Source: Pseudomonas migulae NBRC 103157 (GTDB lineage Bacteria; Pseudomonadota; Gammaproteobacteria; Pseudomonadales; Pseudomonadaceae). From it: a stretch of DNA of 64,000 bases. The notes below the pieces were generated by a model that was not told where the DNA came from, did no database searches, and was given only the letters and a program-made list of their open reading frames with translations. The DNA lies in assembly GCF_002091715.1 (NCBI RefSeq), contig NZ_BDAG01000031.1, positions 1 to 64,000 on the forward strand, given 5' to 3'. Positions 1-6,835 of this stretch are shown here, in pieces. The position numbers were made by a program, and so were the translations under genes. How positions within the stretch are numbered: the first letter of the stretch is position 1; each line of letters begins with the position of its first letter.

Positions 1-590
1 AGTCCACATTGCTCATAGCTGGATCGAACCCTATTTTGATATGCAATGAAGCTTTTAAGGCGATCTTCATTGCCACCATCATAGGCTCCACTTTCACTAA
101 GACGGAAGGATCCCTTCCTTTGTGCTGCAAGGGCGGGATCGACATCCAGGAAAATGACGGCATCCGGTTTTCTAATTGTCGAGAAGATGGTTAACGCCTC
201 TTCAGCCAAGTCTTTATTTTTAAGTAAGAAGCGCGCTAGATATTTATAGTACCAACCATCAGCAATGCAGTTGACGCCAGAATCTATCAGCGGTCTGATG
301 GCGGCATAGTCTGTGGCTTGAAACCAGGCGGATATTAAATTAACCCAATGTCTATCACCCAATTGGTCCAGAGGAGCGTTGTCCGGATAATCCCAAAGAA
401 TCTCACGTATACGAGACATATGGAACTCTGTATATCCTGAAAATACGGGTGGCCGATTTTTGTCTATGTAAGTAATTTTTGAGCAGTTTTCAAAAACTAT
501 GTCAAAAGTTGCCCTTGCAACAGTTGATTTTCCTGCGCCGTCAGTACCTTCGAATGCAATAAATATTGGTTTGTTCGATGAGCCGATCAT
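1..590 (-). CDS. Thymidylate-kinase-like P-loop protein (partial)
   Basis: The gene reads leftwards from an ATG at 590 and runs off the window edge after about 196 codons. Near the N-terminus it has a P-loop in the context FEGTDGAGKST, typical of dTMP kinases and related nucleoside monophosphate kinases. Further on it has a DG-type motif (IADGWYYKY) and a run IFLDVDPALAAQRK like the strand and lid region of that family. Its start overlaps the stop of the radical SAM fragment upstream by 4 bases (ATGA), so the two are translationally coupled. Base composition is AT-rich, unlike the core genes to the right. A housekeeping tmk is unlikely in this setting. A role in an accessory nucleotide or small-molecule pathway is more plausible, but the substrate cannot be inferred. 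Confidence 0.75.
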   Translation of the reverse strand, partial: MIGSSNKPIFIAFEGTDGAGKSTVARATFDIVFENCSKITYIDKNRPPVFSGYTEFHMSRIREILWDYPDNAPLDQLGDRHWVNLISAWFQATDYAAIRPLIDSGVNCIADGWYYKYLARFLLKNKDLAEEALTIFSTIRKPDAVIFLDVDPALAAQRKGSFRLSESGAYDGGNEDRLKSFIAYQNRVRSSYEQCG

Positions 591-1243
591 GTAAATCCTC
601 CTAAGTAGGCCTCGGTATCTAGTGAGTTTCTACCGCTTCCCTCGATTAATGGTAGAAATCCTTCTCTGTCATATATTTCGGACATTTTCTTTCCAACTTT
701 CATCAGGAAATCTACTGAAGGGCGCGGTCTGTTAGAATATTGCGATCCGGCGTCAGGGTGGAATACTGCAACAGCGGGTACTACACCCATGTCTCCGAAG
801 TGTTCAATACCTTCAATGATCGATTCCAACGGTTCCATTCCGGCGACAAATCCTGCATAAACGTTGCCTCGGCCTAGAATATCCACAGCGGCTTCGAAAG
901 CGGCTAAAAACCGTTCGCGCGTATAATCACGTGCCTTACCTGGGCAAACCTCTTTAAATAAAGATGGGTTGAATACCTCCAAACTCATTGACATATTGTT
1001 TCCGATTTTTTTGAAACGATCGAAAAGTCTGAAATCCTTTGGTGGCATAGAAATCAAGTGGTAGTCCAAGGCACTATGAAGATTGGATTCCTTTACTCGC
1101 TCCAGTAAGTTTATATGTATTGAGTATCCTTTGTCGTAGTTTGGAATTGTGCCGCCGTTCAATAGAACCCTTTTATATCGCCCGTTCTCTTCCTTAACGG
1201 CTGTAGCTACTGCTTCCCCAGCGATATCGCCCTTTATTCGCAT
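587..1243 (-). pseudogene. Radical SAM enzyme, N-terminally truncated
   Basis: The 218-residue reading frame looks like the body of a radical SAM enzyme of the BioB/HydE-like kind. It has a glycine motif (VLLNGGTIP), a later SLEVFNPSLF segment and repeated beta-alpha units. The CxxxCxxC cluster motif that should lie 40-60 residues before the glycine motif is missing. Reading upstream in frame gives only about 15 more residues that look natural before the sequence becomes the MATE fragment in another frame. The enzyme therefore appears to have lost its iron-sulfur-binding N-terminus by deletion and should be inactive as a radical SAM enzyme. The stop overlaps the start of the kinase-like gene. 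Confidence 0.6.
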
Positions 1244-1250
1244 CTTGTGG

Positions 1251-1523
1251 TCAGATAGTGTTTCTCTCGCTGCTAAACGAGATAATCAAATCTCTTTCAA
1301 TTTCATCGCTGTTTAAGTCAGTCGATCCAGCTATTTTTATTAGCGATGATGAAAAAAATCCAATAGCTACCACGGTTAGAAAAGAAATTGCCGCCCATGC
1401 CAGCGAAGCTTGACTTAGTGAATCAACAATGTAATGTCCAATAAACGAAAAATATAGTAATGAGGCGGTCATCTCTCCTACTCTGGAGAATATTAGTGGA
1501 ATGGCTATTCGGGTAATTTCCAT
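1251..1523 (-). pseudogene. MATE-type transporter, N-terminal fragment
   Basis: The frame codes for 90 residues. They resemble the first two membrane segments of a MATE exporter: an amphipathic start (EITRIAIPLIFSRVGEM), then hydrophobic stretches at about residues 18-33 and 40-60. MATE proteins are usually about 450 residues with 12 membrane segments, so only a fifth is left. The coding stops 8 bases before the radical SAM fragment begins, which fits one deletion that removed the end of the transporter and the start of the radical SAM gene. Composition is AT-rich like its neighbours. It is unlikely to work as a transporter. Confidence 0.55.
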
Positions 1524-1591
1524 ATTTTGTAGCCCGTGCTAAAAAAATGGAGGCACCAAGGATGTAAAGATTTTAATGGAATTGCGCTTTT

Positions 1592-2650
1592 CTAATCCCA
1601 CTCTTTGAGTAGAGCCGTTAAAGATGGAGTCCCTTCTGCCGCAAAATATTTTCTCCTGAAGTAGTATTCGCACATCGAAATTTTGTGCTCGGTTTGTTTT
1701 CGTTTCTTGAATTCATCATCCAGCGCGGAAAGAGATTTTTGCGCTGAAGGGTAAATTTCAGAATTTTTTAGGAGTTTTTCAATTGCTAAAAAAACCAGGT
1801 CCATATACGTCAAAGTATCTTGTATGTATGATCGGCATTCAGCTTCTGTAACGGCTCCTCGCCTGGTTAAAGAGAAAAAGCTATCCTTTATTTCATTAAA
1901 TCCATTAACTCTGAACATATTTGAATAAACCCACTTGTAGTGCTTGTTTGTTGTGCCTGTTAAGTAGGTAAAGCTCATTGAGGTTTTAAGCATCATGTCC
2001 CGAGCAATCTCACACCCCATCCAAAGGTTTCCCGATTGCCAGCAACCTTGAATATCTTGAAATGCATAAAATACGGGCAGCTTTTCACGATGAGCTACAT
2101 AAATATGCTTTTCCAGGGGTATCTTGGATTTCAGTCGATTGAATTTTTCCTCGTTCTCCAAGGCGTATCCAATTAATGATCTATGGATGACGTTGTTTTC
2201 TGTGTTTGACAGAACTGGGGCATACAGAAATCGTTGGTCTTCAGAAATTTCATCGAACGCTGTCTCAATCTTGGTAATTATATTTTCTAGTTCGGTAAAC
2301 GTTATATAGTCAGCGTCAATGTGGATGCTGGTTTCACCGTAAAAATTTGTGGTGTTATGAACTTCTTCGTCTTGGGTTATGTAATGATAGTTAATATCTG
2401 TCACTAGTGCGTGTTCGAAGTTTTGAATACTGTTTGCTTTGGGTCGCTGTTCGCAGAAAATAATGCAATCGATATCAGAATGGATAGTGCCAATGCCCTC
2501 GATTAATGAGCCTGAGATCACTAGGATGCTTGTACTTTCTAAGAAGGCTTTTTCGCGTAAATATTTTTTCGGGATTGAGATTCTTCCATTTAATATGGAA
2601 ATCTCGCTGTCTGAAATTTTTGAATGTGCTGTTTTGATAAGGGGGGTCAA
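1592..2650 (-). CDS. Nucleotidyltransferase-like protein
   Basis: This 352-residue protein starts at a TTG at 2650, preceded by AAGGAG nine bases upstream; no nearby ATG is as well placed. At about residues 44-64 it has the polymerase-beta-type nucleotidyltransferase signature: a glycine-serine pair (ISGS) followed about 12 residues later by DID (SDIDCIIF). A later acidic residue for the third metal ligand is plausible in the HIDADYITF segment. The remainder is helical and not recognised. Such domains transfer nucleotides to antibiotics, proteins or sugars. It lies at the head of the AT-rich block with kinase, radical SAM and transporter remnants, so a small-molecule tailoring role is possible. 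The substrate is unknown. Confidence 0.6.
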   Translation of the reverse strand: MTPLIKTAHSKISDSEISILNGRISIPKKYLREKAFLESTSILVISGSLIEGIGTIHSDIDCIIFCEQRPKANSIQNFEHALVTDINYHYITQDEEVHNTTNFYGETSIHIDADYITFTELENIITKIETAFDEISEDQRFLYAPVLSNTENNVIHRSLIGYALENEEKFNRLKSKIPLEKHIYVAHREKLPVFYAFQDIQGCWQSGNLWMGCEIARDMMLKTSMSFTYLTGTTNKHYKWVYSNMFRVNGFNEIKDSFFSLTRRGAVTEAECRSYIQDTLTYMDLVFLAIEKLLKNSEIYPSAQKSLSALDDEFKKRKQTEHKISMCEYYFRRKYFAAEGTPSLTALLKEWD

Positions 2651-3000
2651 TTTCTGTTACTCCTTACATTAAGAAAGGAAAAGCTCGGTAAAATTAATGA
2701 TTCAGGGTGTGGCGATTCGAATGATATGGGCGTTTCGAGATACCTGCGCTATATCATCGTCCTAGAGTAACGGTGTTTACGTACTCAAACCCTAGTATCC
2801 ATACGAACTGGACGTCAATATACATATGGAAAATCAGAATTGTCTTACATGCGGTGTGTTCTAGTTATTGAATCGACGAAAGAAGCTTCCTTTTTTGTTG
2901 AGAGATTATTCCTACGGAGTAAGCGTCTAGGCACTCTTAATTATCCACGGCTGTGATCCATTGATCTGGATCCCTGATGGAACAAGAAGATTAAACAATC
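2651..3000. other. AT-rich intergenic region at the island edge
   Basis: No credible gene was found here. The stretch is AT-rich with stops in all frames and must contain the promoter of the leftward nucleotidyltransferase-like gene. A 12-codon reading frame with two cysteines at 2826-2864 (+) has no ribosome-binding site. Composition changes sharply near 3005, where the LysR remnant begins. Confidence 0.5.
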
Positions 3001-3180
3001 GTAACTTTCGGCGGGGCGGCGTTGAAGGAAGGCCGGCTGGTGCCGGTGCTGGACGAGTTTCGCCCGCAGCCGCTGACGTTGTCGGCGGTGTACCCGCAGC
3101 ATCGCCAGAGTTCACGACCGGTGCAGGCGTTGATCGAGTTCTTGCGCGAGCGGCTGGATCAGGCTGAGGGTGGTCTGTAG
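3001..3180 (+). pseudogene. LysR-family regulator, C-terminal remnant
   Basis: In the frame ending at the TAG at 3178-3180, about 55 residues read AALKEGRLVPVL, then LSAVYPQHRQSSRPV, then LIEFLRERL. This is the characteristic C-terminus of Pseudomonas LysR regulators. There is no start codon or DNA-binding domain upstream, because sequence before about 3005 is the AT-rich block. I read this as a LysR gene cut by insertion or deletion of the foreign block, which makes about 3001-3012 the right-hand junction. Other reading frames over the same bases are not convincing. Confidence 0.75.
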
Positions 3181-3196
3181 GTTTCACGCGGTCACT

Positions 3197-3286
3197 TGTG
3201 GGAGCGGGCTTGCTCGCGATAGCAGTGTGTCATTCAACATTGATGTCGTCTGACACACCGCTATCGCGAGCAAGCCCGCTCCCACA
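3197..3286. repeat. REPIN (paired inverted REP elements)
   Basis: Two REP cores in opposite orientation (TGTGGGAGCGGGCTTGCTCG at the left and its complement ending CCCGCTCCCACA at the right) flank a short spacer with further pairing (GTGTGTC/GACACAC). This is the standard Pseudomonas REPIN layout. It sits directly after the LysR stop and can fold as a long hairpin. Confidence 0.9.
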
Positions 3287-3319
3287 GGGGGGTGACGGCG
3301 TTCCTGAGATCAGTGGTGA

Positions 3320-3895
3320 TCAGGTCCTTTTGTCATCCCCCGGCTCGCCACCGACATGCACCCCATGGTCATCACCGATTTCGCCGGAACGATGCACCCC
3401 ATGGTCATCACCGATTTCGCCGGAACGATGCACCCCATGGTCATCACCGATTTCACCGGAGCGATGAACGCCGTGGTCGTCGCCAATTTCGCCGGCGTGA
3501 TGAACGCCGCGGTTATGGCCGATTTCACCAGCGTGATGAACCCCGTGATCGTCTCCCGGCTCGGCGTGGTTGCCGTTTCGTCCGGAGTTGGCCGAATGCC
3601 CGGAACGCCCCGAGCCATGGTCGTTGCCACTGTGGCCATGGCCACTGCCGCCATGACCATTGCCGTCGCCGCCATGACCGCTGCCACCGTGACCGCTGCC
3701 GTTGCCACCGTGACCGCCGCCACCTCCACCTCCGCCACTGCCACCTCCGCCTCCGCCGCTACCGCCGCCTCCACCACTCCCTCCATCCTTGGCCTGAGCG
3801 CTTGATATGCCGGACAGGCTGTCCGGGATCAATACGGTAGACGCCGACAAAACTGCGCCAATGGCTACTGCCAGTAAAAGTTTGTTGATGTGCAT
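3320..3895 (-). CDS. Secreted Gly/His-rich repeat protein
   Basis: The start was set at the ATG at 3895, which has GGAG seven bases upstream and opens a clean signal peptide (HINKLLLAVAIGAVLSAS, cleavage probably after SSAQA). The mature protein is first a glycine-rich run with occasional serine. A GHGG/HG-rich section follows, then about seven copies of a 12-residue unit like GEIGDDHGVHRS, mirrored in the DNA as a 36-bp tandem repeat near 3355-3540. Histidine- and aspartate-rich repeats of this kind can bind divalent metals, and the gene lies next to a Mn/Cu oxidase cluster. No known family was recognised and metal binding is inference. The opposite strand also stays open here because of the repeats, but without a signal peptide or ribosome-binding site. 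Confidence 0.7.
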   Translation of the reverse strand: MHINKLLLAVAIGAVLSASTVLIPDSLSGISSAQAKDGGSGGGGGSGGGGGGSGGGGGGGGHGGNGSGHGGSGHGGDGNGHGGSGHGHSGNDHGSGRSGHSANSGRNGNHAEPGDDHGVHHAGEIGHNRGVHHAGEIGDDHGVHRSGEIGDDHGVHRSGEIGDDHGVHRSGEIGDDHGVHVGGEPGDDKRT

Positions 3896-4043
3896 GCCGT
3901 TCTCCGTCTTCTTATTCGGGTTGGAACGTTGATGAACACTGCAACGTGCTGCTGATTCAGTGGATGAACACCACAACGGACGGGTTTATTCAGGTGCAAC
4001 GTCGATGAACGATGAGCGGTACGACCCAACCCTGTTCCAGAGG

Positions 4044-5231
4044 TTAATGAATGCTTGAGGCCAGCTCGAAAATCGGGATGTACATCAGGATCACAATGAC
4101 CCCGATCAACAGGCCGATGAAGGTCATGAGCAAGGGTTCAAAAAGCCGCACGAACCATTCGATCCAGCGGCTGATTTCTTCGTCGTAGAAATCGGCGCTG
4201 CGTTCCATCATCTGCCCGAGGTTGCCGGACTGCTCGCCGGCGCGCAGCAACCGCAGGGACACCGGGGTCACAAGGTGGTTGAGCTCCAGCGCGGCCGACA
4301 GTGATTGACCTTCACGCACCCGTTCGCAGGCCTGGTCCAGGCGTACGCGGGAAGCAACGGTGAGCAGGCCGCGGACCATGCCCATGGCGGTGACGAGGGG
4401 GATGCCGCCCTGCAGCAGAATCCCCAGTGAGCGATAGAAGCGCGCCAGTTCGTACATGAAGATGCGTTGGTGAACGGCCGGAAGTTTTTCGATCACCCGG
4501 TCCACTCCCCGGCGAAAGGCCGGTTGGCGCTGGAGGAGCGCGAGGGCGACGACGGTCGCCGCCAACGTACCGAAGAATTCGACCTGATGGGCGTGCAGGA
4601 ACATCCCGCTGCTCATCAGAATTTGCGACAGCCACGGCAGATTGTTGCCCAGCCCTTCAAACACCAGGCTGAAGCGCGGTACCACATAGCCCATCAGAAA
4701 CAACACCACGCCACCTCCCACCACCAGCAACAGCATGGGGTAGATCGACGCGCTGACGATCTTCTGTCGAACCTCGTCCATGCGCTGGCGATAGCTGACG
4801 TAGCGACCCATTGCATCGCCCACGGCGCCGGTCTTCTCGCTGGACTGCACCAGCGCCACGTAGAGAGGGGGGAACACCGCCGACAACTGGGCCAACGCCT
4901 GGGAGAACGATTTGCCCTCGTAGAGCAGGTGCACCAGTTCACTCAGGGTCTTGCGGGCCTGTGGCGCGGTTTCTTTTTCCGCCAGGCTTTCCAGCGCATC
5001 GATCAACGGCAGGCCCGCGTTAAGCAGGGTGGTCAGTTCCTGGCTGAACAGCACCAGGTTGAAGGTCTCACGCTTGTGCAATCGCAAGGCGCGCCAATGG
5101 CGCTCGGCGTGCAGGCTGACCACTCGCAAGCCCTGGTCTTCGGCGATGCGCCGGGCTTCGCTGTCCCCTTGGGCCTCGACCGTCATCGCGACCACACCGG
5201 CCTTGCCGACCGCCTTGAGATGAAAGCGCAT
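4044..5231 (-). CDS. gspF: Type II secretion inner-membrane platform protein GspF
   Basis: This 395-residue protein matches GspF/PilC platform proteins in length and layout. It has a short N-terminal domain, two cytoplasmic GspF domains (about residues 60-185 and 265-385) and membrane segments near residues 165-185, 215-235 and 365-385. The recurring LLxAGLPLIDAL and LLQGGIPLVTAM motifs mark the two repeats. The ATG at 5231 has GGGAGG in front. It follows gspG by 12 bases and is surely co-transcribed. GspF couples the GspE ATPase to pseudopilus assembly. The partner genes lie 14 kb away on the other strand (gspE, gspD and others), so one machine is split over two units of this cluster. Confidence 0.93.
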   Translation of the reverse strand: MRFHLKAVGKAGVVAMTVEAQGDSEARRIAEDQGLRVVSLHAERHWRALRLHKRETFNLVLFSQELTTLLNAGLPLIDALESLAEKETAPQARKTLSELVHLLYEGKSFSQALAQLSAVFPPLYVALVQSSEKTGAVGDAMGRYVSYRQRMDEVRQKIVSASIYPMLLLVVGGGVVLFLMGYVVPRFSLVFEGLGNNLPWLSQILMSSGMFLHAHQVEFFGTLAATVVALALLQRQPAFRRGVDRVIEKLPAVHQRIFMYELARFYRSLGILLQGGIPLVTAMGMVRGLLTVASRVRLDQACERVREGQSLSAALELNHLVTPVSLRLLRAGEQSGNLGQMMERSADFYDEEISRWIEWFVRLFEPLLMTFIGLLIGVIVILMYIPIFELASSIH

Positions 5232-5243
5232 GTTCGCCTCCCG

Positions 5244-5693
5244 TCACTGCCAACTGGTGACTTCGGCGTTTTCGCCTTCGCCACCGGGCTGGCCGTCCTT
5301 GCCCATGGACAGCAGGTCGTATTCGCCATTTTCGCCGGGGTAGCGGTAGGTGTAGTTGCGGCCCCATGGGTCCAGCGGCAGTTTTTTCTGCAGGTAGGGG
5401 CCGGTCCAGCGGGTTTCGTCGCTGGGCGCGGTGATCAGCGCCTGCAAACCCTGTTCGGTCGACGGATAGTGGCCGACCTCCAGACGGTACAAATCCAGTG
5501 CCTTGCCCAGGCCTTCGATTTGCGCCTTGGCCACCTTCACTTCGGAGCGGCCCAACTGGGCGAAATACTTCGGCGCGACGATGCCGGCCAACAGTCCCAG
5601 CACCACCAGCACCACCAACAGTTCGAGCAGGGTGAACCCGCGGTGAGTTCGCGGTGAACAGTGACGCGGTGCACTACACAGACGCTGATTCAT
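5244..5693 (-). CDS. gspG: Major pseudopilin GspG
   Basis: The start was placed at the ATG at 5693 because GAGG lies just upstream; an ATG 48 bases further up has no such site. The 149-residue product has a type IV prepilin signal with cleavage after Gly19 (HRG|FTLLEL, Glu at +5). A hydrophobic helix follows, then the GspG body with the motif DPWGRNYTYRYPGENGEYDL, typical of the calcium-binding loop region. GspG is the main subunit of the type II secretion pseudopilus. No prepilin peptidase is visible in the window, so processing presumably uses the PilD encoded elsewhere. Confidence 0.93.
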   Translation of the reverse strand: MNQRLCSAPRHCSPRTHRGFTLLELLVVLVVLGLLAGIVAPKYFAQLGRSEVKVAKAQIEGLGKALDLYRLEVGHYPSTEQGLQALITAPSDETRWTGPYLQKKLPLDPWGRNYTYRYPGENGEYDLLSMGKDGQPGGEGENAEVTSWQ

Positions 5694-5737
5694 GATGACC
5701 TCACACAGTCGGCAGAAGGGTCGCCATGAAGGACTAT

Positions 5738-5753
5738 GCAATAGCCATGCTCA
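5738..5753 (-). promoter_or_regulatory. Possible sigma-54 promoter for gspGF (weak)
   Basis: On the minus strand GAGCATggctaTTGC has a perfect -12 TTGC but AG instead of GG at -24. It would start transcription about 33 bases before the gspG start codon. A second candidate (GG-N10-GC at 5712-5725) would leave almost no leader. Offered only because every other unit of this cluster has a better match. Confidence 0.25.
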
Positions 5754-5801
5754 CCCCCGGACATCCTGCTCAAACCCCTGAATTACTGGCCTTGGCGCTG
5801 A

Positions 5802-5817
5802 CGGCACAGTGCTTGCG
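5802..5817 (+). promoter_or_regulatory. Sigma-54 promoter of the transglycosylase gene
   Basis: The sequence CGGCACagtgcTTGCG has GG (5803-5804) and GC (5815-5816) separated by exactly 10 bases, plus the extended CAC and TTGC matches. Expected start of transcription is about 5827, leaving a 60-base leader before the ATG at 5889. Confidence 0.6.
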
Positions 5818-5842
5818 TATGGCTGGTGAACTACCGGTTATT

Positions 5843-5867
5843 GGGGCATTAGCCCCATTTTTCGGGG
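5843..5867. promoter_or_regulatory. G4/C4 palindromic element in the gspG-transglycosylase intergenic region
   Basis: GGGG-N6-CCCC (5843-5856) runs straight into CCCC-N7-GGGG (5853-5867). It resembles the CCCC-N6-GGGG palindromes found near the other sigma-54 promoters of the cluster. It lies about 100 bp upstream of the gspGF side and inside the leader of the transglycosylase. It could be a regulator site serving both directions, or an RNA hairpin. Confidence 0.4.
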
Positions 5868-5888
5868 CCGGTCAGGGGAGACAGAACA

Positions 5889-6497
5889 ATGAAAACACTC
5901 ACCACAGGACTGCTTGGCTGTGTACTGCTGGCGGGCACTGTTCAGGCCGATGTATTCGTTTCCGTGGACACCAAGGGCAGCTACGTTCTGTCCAATGTCC
6001 ACCGCCCCGGTCGCACTTATGAACGGGTGATTCGTGAACCGGAATCGCCGCTGGTCAGCCTCGATCAACAGCCCCAGATGATTGCCCGACAACCCTACGC
6101 CGAGCTGGTTTCCGCGGCCGCCAAGGCCAATGAATTACCCGCGGCGCTGTTGCATGCGGTGATCCAGGCCGAGTCCCATTATGACTCTGACGCAACGTCA
6201 GCCAGAGGTGCGGGAGGGCTGATGCAATTGATGCCCGACACCGCCCGTGAGATGGGCGTGACCAACGTCTACGACCCCAAGGCCAACATCCAGGGTGGGG
6301 CCAAATACCTCAAGCGCCTGATGACCCTGTTCGACAACGACATCGCCCTCGCCGTGGCGGCCTACAACGCCGGGCCGCAAGCGGTGCTCAGCCGTGGCGG
6401 GGTGATTCCGCCGTTCGCCGAAACCCGGCGTTATGTGCCGAGCGTACTGCGCCAATACCGCCGCTTGCAGGGCCTGGCCGTGGATGCGCCGCTGTGA
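5889..6497 (+). CDS. Periplasmic lytic transglycosylase (SLT domain)
   Basis: The 202-residue protein has a signal peptide (about residues 1-20), then a short DUF4124-like segment (VFVSVDTKGSYVLSNVHRPG). A soluble-lytic-transglycosylase domain follows, with catalytic Glu95 in IQAESHYDS, then the family motifs GLMQLMP (about 109-115) and AYNAGPQAV. It cleaves peptidoglycan glycan strands. Divergent from gspGF and under its own sigma-54 promoter, it probably opens the cell wall locally for assembly of the type II or curli machinery, as dedicated transglycosylases do in other envelope-spanning systems. That role is inferred from position. Confidence 0.9.
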   Translation: MKTLTTGLLGCVLLAGTVQADVFVSVDTKGSYVLSNVHRPGRTYERVIREPESPLVSLDQQPQMIARQPYAELVSAAAKANELPAALLHAVIQAESHYDSDATSARGAGGLMQLMPDTAREMGVTNVYDPKANIQGGAKYLKRLMTLFDNDIALAVAAYNAGPQAVLSRGGVIPPFAETRRYVPSVLRQYRRLQGLAVDAPL

Positions 6498-6504
6498 TCG
6501 GGAG

Positions 6505-6524
6505 TTGCCCCAAAAGTGGGGCAA
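6505..6524. promoter_or_regulatory. Perfect palindrome with CCCC-N6-GGGG core
   Basis: TTGCCCCAAAAGTGGGGCAA is an inverted repeat with 7-base arms lying 8 bases after the transglycosylase stop. Its core CCCCAAAAGTGGGG differs by one base from the core at 18540-18553 in front of the T2SS operon. It could be an activator site for the mnxG promoter about 250 bp downstream. It has no U-tract and is a poor terminator. Confidence 0.5.
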
Positions 6525-6556
6525 AGCCCCCCCTTATCCCTGAACACCCCAATTCT

Positions 6557-6641
6557 CTGTAGGAGCGAGCTTGCTCGCGATGGAGTGTCAGTCGACACCT
6601 ATGTCGCTGACCCACCATCGCGAGCAAGCTCGCTCCTACAG
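6557..6641. repeat. REPIN
   Basis: CTGTAGGAGCGAGCTTGCTC at the left and its complement GAGCGAGCTTGCTCCTACAG-type arm at the right flank a spacer with GTGTCAG and GTCGCTGAC. This is a standard paired Pseudomonas REP hairpin between the transglycosylase and mnxG. Confidence 0.88.
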
Positions 6642-6697
6642 GGATTTGCGTTTTGGGCGAGATGGATTCCAGCTTGAAATGTGGGGGGGAAGTGGGT

Positions 6698-6710
6698 GGG
6701 GAATATCCCC
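6698..6710. promoter_or_regulatory. GGGG-N5-CCCC palindrome upstream of mnxG
   Basis: GGGGAATATCCCC lies about 55-65 bp upstream of the mnxG sigma-54 promoter, within a G-rich stretch. It is a possible activator or integration-host-factor neighbourhood element. It is everted relative to the CCCC-N6-GGGG sites elsewhere, so it may be a different site. Confidence 0.35.
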
Positions 6711-6761
6711 CGACTTATCAAATCATTTACATAACATTATGAAAAATAACAAAAATATTTA

Positions 6762-6777
6762 TGGCATGCGGATTGCT
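6762..6777 (+). promoter_or_regulatory. Sigma-54 promoter of the mnxG operon
   Basis: TGGCATgcggaTTGCT is a close match to the TGGCAC-N5-TTGC consensus, with GG at 6763-6764 and GC at 6775-6776. Transcription would start near 6787, about 50 bases before the ATG at 6836. An MnxR-type sigma-54 activator is encoded in the same cluster. Confidence 0.75.
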
Positions 6778-6835
6778 CAAGGGGATTTGTCGAGAATTAA
6801 TCCTGTGAGCAGCACCCACAGAGAGGCCCGCGATC

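Noticed and set aside
2826..2864. A 12-codon frame with two cysteines (MENQNCLTCGVF) as a precursor peptide for the radical SAM remnant
   Set aside because: No ribosome-binding site, opposite strand to the operon, and too short to separate from chance.
3355..3540. Possible CRISPR array from evenly spaced repeats
   Set aside because: The 36-bp repeats are contiguous without spacers and code for a 12-residue protein repeat.
3292..3840. Plus-strand Arg/His-rich frames with repeats opposite the Gly/His-rich protein
   Set aside because: The repeat keeps several frames open; only the minus-strand frame has a signal peptide and a ribosome-binding site.
4467..5657. A 396-codon plus-strand frame opposite gspF/gspG
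   Set aside because: Antisense of two well-supported secretion genes; composition is His/Gln-rich, as expected of shadow frames.
5711..5727. Minus-strand GG-N10-GC (TGGCGACCCTTCTGC) before gspG
   Set aside because: Good sequence match, but the predicted start would fall on the ribosome-binding site, leaving almost no leader.
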